From the NCBI GenBank assembly GCA_011800805.1, contig MPNW01000566.1, positions 2,147 to 66,146 on the forward strand: 64,000 bases of DNA, read 5' to 3'. The notes beneath the pieces were generated by a model that saw only the letters and a program-made list of their open reading frames with translations, had not been told where the DNA came from and did not search any database. This document shows, piece after piece, positions 40,797 through 64,000 of this stretch. The stretch is from Hirudo medicinalis. Lineage: Eukaryota > Annelida > Clitellata > Hirudinida > Hirudinidae. Every line of letters begins with the position of its first letter. Position 1 is the stretch's first letter. The position numbers and the translations under genes are program-made.

Positions 40797-43700
40797 GTTG
40801 TTATTATTGTTGTTGTTGTTATTATTATTATTATTATTATTATCATTGTTATTATTATTTGATTATTGCATGCTTGTAATTCTGGAAATAAACACCCTCA
40901 ATTTCACATGCATCCCATCTTCTTGACCATTAGTCATTTCTTCAGCGGCAGAGTGGAACAAGGCAGGGATGTCACAAAGAAACGTCAACTACCTCGACTG
41001 CCGGCGAAGGGAGAAACAGGTCGTTGTGTTGTTGTTATTGTTGCAGACGTCATTGACGTTGTTGCTGTTGATAATGTCGTTGCAAGGCTAGATGATTGGG
41101 ACGGGCTTGCATGTCATTCTAATGAATATTCATCCTTCTCATTTTTTTAAACTGGAAATTAATGCAATCCATGGAAAATTTCAGGTTCGGAGATCGTTGG
41201 CAAGGGCCTCAGGTCAAGGTCACAGGAGCCGAGAGATTACCTTGACCCGCAAGGTCCTAGGAGGGCCGTTGCTCCGAGCCAGTTCGAGAGGGGGAGGGGA
41301 CCACCAGGGGGTGCTAGGAGACCGGGGCCAAATAGGTCAGATTCCTTAGACAGGGATTATAAAATGACTGAAGGTGAGCTGTTATTTATCTGTAAATATT
41401 AAACCACATCTATACATATACATAGTTTTGCTTCTTTTTTCACAGGAGGGCGATCAAGGTCTTCAGAAAGACCACTCCAAGGAGACCCACACCTTCAAAG
41501 GAGGAGACCTGACCCAAATATGGACAGAAGATCAAGGTCGAGGTGGTATACTTAGGGCATTCTTGAAGCTGATGGATACCCACAATTTTGAGTTTGATGA
41601 AATATGAAACTAAATCATGCATTATTCAGATCATCCACTCCCTCAACGCCTACTTCAGCCGGCCTTATGCAGCCCAGAGGCCATTGGAGGGAAGGTCAGG
41701 GAGACCCCCGGGAAAGCTTCCCAAACAGAAGCAGAGGCAAACCCTCACCCTTGAGGGGCATGGACGAATACGGTCAGTATCACGATCCGAAAGGCAGGAA
41801 CGAACATGGAAGGTATCGAGACCAAACTGGAAAGCCCGTCAGTCCCCTTTCTGATAGGGCCGCTTACGAAAGGAGGATGGCCGAAATCAGTGGCAGGAGG
41901 CCTTCCTTGGCCGATGACAGTGCCGGGGTTCACTTTGAATCCCTGAGTCCGAGGCCCAGACCTGCCAGTTCTGCCTCTGGTTATGCAGGTGCACAGGTGC
42001 TGCCTCCCCAGGTGAGGCGCATACAACACAGGGAGGGTGTGGCCAGAGTAGGCTCCAGGAAAAGAAGAGGTGAGTGGGAGTTGAAGGAGTACAGCTTTGG
42101 AGTTTTGAATGCATTTTACGTTTCACTGTTCCAGAGTTGAGCCTGGAAATCTCAGACGAGGCACTCCACAGCGATGTGTCAGAGCTGAGCGACTTGTCGG
42201 ATTTCTCGAAAGTCAGTCTGAGGTCGACCCAGTCGGAGAAACCCAACTCTAGGAAAAACAAATTTGGGCGAGTTTGTCTAGAAGCACACTTTTGACTTCA
42301 TTTGATTGATATCTTTACACTTTATGTTTTAAGGTTTCTTAAGTTTTTACCTAAAATTTCTTGGTGCAGGTGCTACGACATGCCTGGAAAGAATGACAAT
42401 TTGCTCAACAACACCAACGACCAAACCAAAGCTCCTAATCCCTCCGAGGATGTCGGACTTCAGAGACTCCGCTCGACGTACGACGCGGGCAGCATGTCCG
42501 ACTCCGGCATCTTGAACGAGTCGACTTCGAGCTCGAACCTCCGCCAAGATAAGATCCGTCAGACAGGAGAAGAGGTGCGTGACCGATCATCATTTAGTCG
42601 CTAAAAAATTCTCAGAATCTAAACGTTAAATTTCTTAAACTGCTTATGTATTTATAACTCGTAAACCTGGCAATTTGTGTGATAGCATTAAACATGCATT
42701 GGATTTATTGATTCACACTTTGTGCCCTCCCCAACGAATTTCCATTTGATGTCATCTGCTGTTTTTCGTGGAAATATTCCTGTTAGTCAATTTATTAACC
42801 AACCAGGCTTCGAGCGAAACGGGCAGCACGACCAGACGCCCTCCTCCTCCACCGAAGCACCAGCCGTCCATCGGGAGCAAAGTAGCCGCTCTGGTAGGCC
42901 TTTCCAAAAGGAAAAGTCAAAGCACCTCGCAGATCGGAGGTTAATTACTCATTGCTATTCCAACTTATTGTAATTGTTGTTTATTTATTCGGTGTTTGTA
43001 AGCAGAGTCAGAGGAGCTTTATGTTAAGCATTCATGTACTGCTAATTCCTGCTCGTGGCAGTGCAGTAAAATGTAAATGTAAATGTACTTCATTCATATA
43101 GCGCCATATGCATTGTGTCAGAGGCGCTTCTTGTTAACCATTTATGTAGCGCTCCTTCCCAAGGGCGCTTTCGGAAGTGCAGGTTGGGTTTCGAACACGA
43201 CACATTACGACTGTTGCCATTACTGCCGTACGCAGGAACGTAACCCATTCGGCCAACCTGCAGTCTGGGTCGCCAAAGTGATGCATTACAACCGATGCCA
43301 CCATTGTCGCACACAAGAACGCAACTCTCCGAGCTAACTTTTGTTATCCATTTGTATCTGCTCTTTATAATTTTTAGAATGTGAGTAGAATATTATAGAG
43401 AAAATAATTAGGCTATAAGATTTAATCAGTTAATAAGGATTAACGGATATAATATACTTTATTATTTTTTATCTGTATTTTCAACCATCACATGGATGGT
43501 CAGAGCGACCGTGAGAATGCTATTGCGAATATCGAGACGCTCATGCTTACAAACACCTTGATCATCTCCTTCCCACAGAAATTGGTAAAAAAGGCAAGGC
43601 ATCCTTTCAGAGGAGCGAAGAAGTAGGAGCCGCTGCCGAGATGAAGACGAGGATGGCTCGACAGACGAGCAGAGATTCGACCGAAGGAAGCATGGCCAGT

Positions 43701-45183
43701 TGCAGCAGCGATTCCAGCGCCCTGTTAGCACTTCTTAACCGTGCACGTTCGTCGTTAGGGATTGCTTGCGATTAAATTGTAAACGTAAGCTTCTGCGATG
43801 TCAGGTGGCAGGGAGCGAGTTCGGCTGCCGGCGTTGCTAGTTTTTTGGAGGGAAGTCAACAACAACTCTGCAGTTTCATCGACGGCCTAGGACCCGGACA
43901 ACTTGTAGGAAGACAGGTAAATTAGGCCGACTTTTGGTAGGACGCCATTGCACGTGGTAGGCACGTAGAGAGCAGAATCTAGAAGTTAAAGTCGGTATTT
44001 GGTTAGCTAATATTGGTCATTCGAAAATGACCAGAAGAAAATATTAGCATAAACTACGTCTAGGGAAGGGCTCGTAAGATCAGAGTTGGGTTTAGATCTT
44101 AATAATTCCATTGTAAATCCACATGAAGCAATTGAATGACCAGTCCCAAGTATCTCCTTCATCATTGGCAGCCTTAGAAAGCCAGCAATTAGGAGAACCT
44201 TATTTGGTAAATTATTTATCAAATATCATTTCTTCCAGGTTCTAGGGTCGGCATGTCTCGGGCAGATCCAGTTGGGATTGACGGCAAGGAAAGGCTGTCT
44301 GGAGATCGAGGTCATTCGCGCCAGGGGACTCGTGCCGAAGTCCGGCACGAAAATGTTGCCAGGTCGGTCGTGCTCGGAATGAATTTCGAAATCGGTTAGT
44401 TCGTTCGGACGATTTCTCAAAAACCTTCCTTTATTTCTTTCTTCCAGCTCCGTACATCAAGGTGTACATGATGGATGGCAAGCACTGCGTGGAGAAGCAG
44501 AAGACGTCGATAGCAAGGAGAACACTCGATCCCCTCTACCAGCAAACGCTAATCTTCAGTGAACCTTTCAATGGAAAAATCTTGCAGGTGGTGCTCCACC
44601 GGCCGATTTTGTTTTATTATTTTTGGCTTCAATTCTTAAGACGTAGTCCATTTATATAGCGCCACGTGCATAGCACAGCATCGGAGGTGCTTTTTTGTCA
44701 ACCATTTACGACCATTTTAGCGGTGCAAGCCCGGTGGCGTAACCCATGCATTACAAGTGTCGCCGCTACTGCCAAGTAACGAAATGCAACCCTACGAGCT
44801 GCAACTTGGTAAAATATCACAAATAATAATAGAAATTATTTTTAAACTGTTTTTAGGATGCCTGGGTTTAACCTCGTTTTATCCTTGTCCAGGTCACGAT
44901 ATGGGGCGATTATGGACGGCTGGAGAGAAAGATTTTCATGGGAGTAGTACAGATTGCATTGGATGATATTAACCTCACAAGCCTTGTGATTGGCTGGTAC
45001 AAGCTGTTCCCACATTCCTCATTAGTCCCCGGGACGCAGGCGGTCTCCGCTCTGCCGGGCATCGGCCTCGGAGGGGGCAACAACGGGAGGACCGGTGGCA
45101 GCACTTTAAGGGCCATGAGGCAACAAACCTCGGTATCCTCTCAAGAAAGCGCCTACCACAGTGGATCTATCGGCAAATCTTAG
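27289..45183 (+). CDS. Rim: RIM active-zone scaffold (Rab3-interacting molecule)
   Basis: RIM docks and primes synaptic vesicles by binding Rab3, Munc13 and calcium channels. Exons: 27289-27422, 28970-29210, 31750-32068, 32152-32251, 32532-32908, 33046-33417, 35079-35212, 35743-35851, 36108-36491, 37923-38065, 38785-38918, 39253-39418, 39987-40091, 40353-40663, 40946-41019, 41185-41373, 41446-41536, 41630-42069, 42135-42267, 42370-42574, 42807-42939, 43579-43723, 43805-43916, 44239-44362, 44448-44587, 44893-45183. Total is about 1,701 aa; human RIMS1 is similar. Domains: Rab-binding helix LTEEERKIIESVIQRQ (about 17-60); zinc finger CGIC...CYYC...CARC...CVIC (about 90-135); PDZ (about 575-690, GLKVTGGRMTESG); C2A (about 774-905, PKWNQSFFYS); C2B (about 1520-1645, APYIKVYMMDGK, VTIWGDYGRL). 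The end of exon 7 (35212 or 35183) is uncertain, and the intron after 42267 seems to need a GC donor. Confidence 0.95.
28030..28110 (-). repeat. SINE-A, tRNA-derived head
   Basis: On the minus strand it reads GCTCCCGCACGGTCTAAC, a CCTCGCCTCTGGCGAAGG arm, B box GGTTCGAGACCC and closing GCAGGAGCA. Acceptor-stem ends nearly pair. It is the most tRNA-like of the four SINE-A copies, but the anticodon arm is irregular. It lies in RIM intron 1. Confidence 0.75.
28633..28887. other. Assembly artefact: 127-bp duplication around one N
   Basis: 28633-28759 and 28761-28887 are identical around N at 28760, within AAT-rich repeat DNA of RIM intron 1. Confidence 0.88.
30013..30114 (-). repeat. SINE-A copy
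   Basis: The minus strand gives a GACTTTGCCTCTCGCGACGG arm, B box GGATTCGAATCCC, GTTGCAGGAGC and a tail running to CAGACGTTAACAAAC. That tail matches the end of the 14369-14480 copy. It lies in RIM intron 2. Confidence 0.75.
34003..34257. other. Assembly artefact: 127-bp duplication around one N
   Basis: 34003-34129 and 34131-34257 are identical around N at 34130, in a RIM intron. Confidence 0.9.
34250..34662 (+). pseudogene. hAT-superfamily transposase-like remnant
   Basis: An open frame of about 135 codons in a RIM intron, in frame from about 34250 to the stop at 34662. It has the pattern seen in C-terminal halves of ZMYM/THAP12-like hAT transposase proteins: EYFREQSREVETY, then FIDSFLKSLQKRFSKHE, a FPSLLP stretch and an aromatic FEFRLWYRRL segment. 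No catalytic region, terminal inverted repeats or target-site duplication were identified, so it is a fragment. It immediately follows an assembly gap, so its left end may be distorted. The family call is from pattern memory only. Confidence 0.5.
36977..37149. repeat. 9-bp minisatellite with 36-bp higher-order unit
   Basis: Tandem GGTGTAAGT / GGTGTGAAT / GGTGTGAGT / GGTGTAGGT nonamers. In the right half they form repeated four-nonamer (36-bp) blocks. It lies in a RIM intron. The minus-strand frame is a Thr/Tyr/His repeat and is not a gene. Confidence 0.9.
37621..37692 (+). repeat. SINE-B tail ending in (ATT)n
   Basis: AGGCACCTCTGACGCTATTC then AAATGGCGCATTATAAATTA and (ATT)n. It is the reverse complement of the block at 62506-62553, which is joined to (AAT)n. 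It lies in a RIM intron. Confidence 0.7.
38420..38684. repeat. (AAT/AAC)n compound microsatellite
   Basis: About 265 bp of alternating AAT and AAC blocks just upstream of the first C2A exon of RIM. The minus strand reads as poly-Leu; I reject that as a gene. Confidence 0.95.
39618..39694. repeat. (GAT/GAC/GGT)n microsatellite
   Basis: A GAT-rich repeat with GAC and GGT variants in the RIM intron between 39418 and 39987. Confidence 0.85.
40747..40857. repeat. (ATT)n microsatellite
   Basis: TTA/ATT and GTT repeats in the RIM intron between 40663 and 40946. Confidence 0.9.
43003..43337 (-). repeat. SINE-B cluster (one full copy with partial copies on both sides)
   Basis: 43091-43262 is a full-length copy: CATATAGCGCCATATGCATT, then AGGCGCTTCTTGTTAACC, AAGGGCGCT, GGTTTCGAACACGACAC and GTAACCCATTCGGCCAACC. 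On the minus strand the last part is tRNA-like, with A-box-like TTGGCCGAATGGG and B-box-like GTTCGAAACC. A diverged tail lies at 43003-43066, and a second diverged head at 43281-43337. All sit in the RIM intron between 42939 and 43579. Confidence 0.75.
44648..44800 (-). repeat. SINE-B copy
   Basis: CCATTTATATAGCGCCACGT, CATCGGAGGTGC and ATGCATTACAAGTGTCGCCG parallel the full copy at 43091-43262, with several internal deletions. It lies in the RIM intron before the last coding exon. Confidence 0.65.
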
Positions 45184-48086
45184 CAGTCCACTGAACAACT
45201 TTTTAACTCAAGAGGGCATCCAAAGTCTCCTGCGATTTTACATTTACTGCTTGAAATTCCATTGAAATCTTTCCTTAAGATTGAAATTGTCTCCTTTTTT
45301 GTTCTGTTTCCTTTTCATTCAATCCATAGATAAGCAACACCGGTTTTGGGGCGGAGCATACCGAGGCTCGTTTCATCTCGACTAGACTACACTTCGGCAG
45401 TCGGCAAACGACCGGTCCTCGCGAACGCAGGCGAGGGCGCACGGAAGTTCCCAAGAGCAATTTCATCTAGTCCAGACTAAGGATAATACCTTAACACATA
45501 CTTCTACGGTCTATTTTTCGAACTTACGATTCCCATATAGTCAAGTGATTATTTTCTTGTCTATCGGTTACTAGCGTCTGTCACGCTTTGGGCCCCGAGC
45601 GATCGGTGCTCTCGAACCCCGTCTCTCTCTCTATCTTCGTTCATTTCAAGCTTCCTTTCCCGCGGCCGGCGGACGCGAGCCGCTTCGGGAACCGAGCGCG
45701 CCCTCGAGGAGGAAGGTGCCCGCCTTTCCCGAACCTTGCTGCCGTCATCGGACCGACCTTCGGGGTCTCGGCGCGAGCGTGTCGACCGTTCGTACGACTA
45801 CACTGAAATGCTCAAATTTATCCTTTTTTAATTCGTCTCCGTGCAACGGCCGCAGGGCGTCGGTCGGCAGAGCGGATCGGAGCGAGTCGCACGAGGACGA
45901 CGTCGGCATCGAGGGGTCGACTCGACTCGGATTTTTCTGCTCGTTTTCCTAGTCCGTAAGTGTTGACCTCATGCCACTGTGTCCTTTTATACTACGAGCG
46001 AACGTTCGGCCCTCCCGACGACTGCTACGAGAGCGAGAATGGCTGGTGGCTTTCATTTCCGTCGTCTGTTTTAAATTCTTTTCATTTGATTTGATTTTTT
46101 TTCTGGAAATCACGTTCGTCGTCGATAATTTCCTCTGTCATAGTCATTTGTTTGTTTTGCTAATTATTGAGCTGTCAAGAGTTAATATTCCTATCTTCTC
46201 ACAGCTTCTGTTTATAAACAATTTTCATTACTCATGAGAAAGGCGTTTGCACGGATTTTATATTCTGTAAGTGCTTCCTCTTTGTCTCTTCTTTGTCCTT
46301 TTGTCTTTCAAGTTAACATCTTCTAATAAGTTTCCCCTCTCCCCCCCCCAAAAAAAAAAAAATTCTCTATTTTCGTGTTTCCAATTTAAATTTTCAAGCT
46401 CTTTGACTCGCATTTGGCGACATCAAACATTGCTCTTGGAATTTGTGATCGGCCTTCAAGATAACAGTGTTTCTCGCTCGGACTCCTTTCTTCTACGTAT
46501 GATTTCGTGCATTATTTCATCGATTCCTTCAAATTCACTGGCCTACATTCCAGACTCAACCATCCTCATTGAACTGTTTTTATATCAAATTTGAAATTAT
46601 CCCTTAGATTGAAGAATGTTTTCAATTGAACGTTTGTTTCTGAAGTTCTCGTTTTAATGGGCCTCTTACATTGCTTAAAAAAATTCTTCATGGAGTTTGA
46701 GTAGACAAGTCAGTGAGAATAGTAGCGCATTGAATTCTTCCTGTTGCGTATCGTCTGCATATTCTTCATTCGTAAGGAATCCTAATCATTTCTGCTCATA
46801 CTGTACGTGAATATTTTATTCATTTCAACGCGACTCAGTTTTCAGACACGTTTAGCTTTTCCGGTTTTAGGATTCATCTGTGAAATTCAACGATTTCTAT
46901 GGCGAAGAGTTGTAACGATTGATATTTTAAAGGATTATCAACATTAAAAATTATAATTACAGCCTACTTAGACAAATATTTCCCTACGAAGTTGAGGAAA
47001 CGTTTTTTGAGCGCCGAGACCGAATATGCAGGAATTCCAATTCGCTGTACGAAAAAGCGTTTAAGATCAAAGCGACCTATTCATTTACAACTTTCAAAAC
47101 AAATGTCTGAGCTCAGCGGACGGTCCTCGCCGACTCATTCCGAACGGAAAAGCTAATCTTAGTCATCGCGTAGCACGATACGATTAAAGGTGGATCAACA
47201 AAAAAAGTGGCAATTGCGCATTGATTTGAGTAAGCGACCTTACATCTATGACTGAAATGGTTTCAAGAGCCTCAAAAAAGGCGAAAATTCTTCAATTGCC
47301 GTTATCACAACAGTTCTTTGTTGTCGCAATGAGTAATAGGAAATGGCATGCCAAATATTGAAACTGTCGAGGGATTGATATCATTCGAATATCATGAATG
47401 TGAATATGAACATCATGGTCAACGAATAGTTAATATTTAGATCGTAGATCTAAATTTTAAAATCTCAAAAAGCAAGAATCACGATTAAAGTCGTGTTTAA
47501 GACACAAAAATGATCACAAAATTTGGCCAAGGAAAGGAAGTGATGGGCTTGTAAGGCTATAAGGCTGTGTTGTTATGAATTTATGAGTGAGCGAGTAAGT
47601 ATGCTTTGACCAAGAGGAAAGTTCAAATGGGTTTGTTTGCATTAAATCTGTTGATGATTGATATGAATGACGGTTCCAGGAAAAAATCATTGTTAAAAAC
47701 GAGTTAAGTCCTAAGACGGAACTGACACGAGAATAGGGCGATGATGAAAACTTCTAACATTACTGTTTTCATGATGTCGACATCGCAGTCAGCATTACAT
47801 TGACGATGTTTGTTATTGCTATTTGGTCTTTATTTTATTAAGGCAACGCCATCATCTCCAAGATTACTCAGCAGCTTTTGTTTCCATTGTTATCATCATT
47901 ATTTTAGATAAGTTTGTTTGAATATTCGTCATCATTATTATCCACATGGTCCGTCATTATCAAGAACATGGCAACGCGGAATTTCTCTTGAAGACGCCCA
48001 AATGACTTTTACTTAAAATTTCCCGCTCATTATCATTGTTATTATTGTTATTATTATTAATATTTTATTATTATTATTATTATTTC

Positions 48087-48119
<33 letters not shown>

Positions 48120-48276
48120 CATCATCATCATCATCATCATCATTATTATCATCATTACCACTATCATCATCATTATCATCGTCGTCGTCGTCATCATCAT
48201 CATTCTCGTATCTAACTATCTCTCTATATTTATCTTGATTTCATGGTCGCACAACTGAGGGAAAGCGTTGTTTCAG
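45184..48276. other. RIM 3' flank with a CpG-rich patch; no firm gene
   Basis: 45330-46060 is strikingly CG-rich compared with its surroundings. It holds several overlapping open frames, such as GRADRSESHEDDVGIEG near 45860-45925 and a GTAAGT donor at 45955. It could be RIM 3' UTR, a CpG-rich promoter, or 5' exons of the TMEM168-like gene to the right. T-rich hydrophobic frames at 45971-46237 and 46271-46594 are similarly undecided. 46600-48050 shows nothing recognisable. (ATT/ATC)n repeats lie at 48036-48205. Confidence 0.45.
48036..48205. repeat. (ATT)n-(ATC)n-(GTC)n compound microsatellite
   Basis: Runs of TTA, then TCA, then TCG trinucleotides, about 70 bp before the putative TMEM168-like exon at 48277. 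Confidence 0.88.
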
Positions 48277-63725
<15,449 letters not shown>

Positions 63726-63835
63726 TTATCGACGGGCTGCGTTGGTCTTGCAGTGCGGCCCATCGATGTGAATGTGGACGTAGTTTGACAACATGGATGA
63801 TGAAGCAGAAGAAGTGAATGTGATGCTTAAAACAT
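63726..63835 (-). CDS. Possible terminal exon of an unrecognised minus-strand gene
   Basis: On the minus strand a good polypyrimidine tract and acceptor (TTTTCCTGTTTTCCACAG) precede 36 codons in a single open frame. They end NYVHIHIDGPHCKTNAARR and a stop. The coding-like part has balanced composition, unlike nearby repeats. No upstream exon was found; the rest would lie past the right edge. It runs antisense to the TMEM168-like gene and may be chance. Confidence 0.25.
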
Positions 63836-64000
63836 CTGTGGAAAACAGGAAAATAAATATGAATATAAATATAAATATAAATCGATAAATATGAAAGAGC
63901 GTCGATAAAGACGAGCACAAGCTGTACGATGGGTTAAGAACTCCATAACGATTCCACAAATAATAATAAGATCAATATTGATGATAATAACGAGTTTAAT

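Overview
The window is eukaryotic, AT-rich animal DNA. Every gene is split by GT-AG introns. The recognisable products (Rab6, an SHB-type SH2 adaptor, a TRIP12-type HECT ligase, RIM, Fos and a TMEM168-like membrane protein) point to a bilaterian with a nervous system. Intron sizes, abundant trinucleotide microsatellites, tRNA-derived SINEs and a divergent TRIP12 suit a fast-evolving invertebrate. A spiralian such as an annelid is my guess, not a demonstration.

Layout. 1-2865: tandem and simple repeats, no supported gene. 2866-5391 (-): complete seven-exon RAB6, 209 aa. 7738-13202 (-): four-exon SHB-family adaptor, 479 aa, with YDxP-type tyrosine motifs and a C-terminal SH2. 13203-17326: no gene seen, one SINE. 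17327-25534 (+): TRIP12-like HECT E3 ligase, 20 visible exons, about 908 aa once a 1-nt frameshift is allowed for. 27289-45183 (+): RIM active-zone scaffold (zinc finger, PDZ, C2A, C2B), about 26 exons and 1,701 aa; its introns hold SINEs, a hAT-type transposase remnant and a minisatellite. 45184-48276: a CpG-rich patch and no firm gene. 48277-63042 (+): three exons of a TMEM168-like membrane protein. 54347-58963 (+): a complete FOS gene with a compact CRE/MEF2/TATA promoter, lying inside a TMEM168-like intron. 49.9-53.3 kb is almost pure low-complexity DNA. The last kilobase has a weak minus-strand terminal exon.

Reading frames were checked by exon phase. All RAB6, SHB, RIM and FOS exons join in phase when the stated junctions are used; two RIM junctions need an unusual choice and are flagged. 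There is no operon-like logic. The genes are independent, although RIM (vesicle priming), RAB6 (Golgi and secretory traffic) and FOS (stimulus-induced transcription) are all prominent in neurons.

Four single-N gaps are each flanked by an exact 127-bp duplication. This is an assembly signature, not biology.
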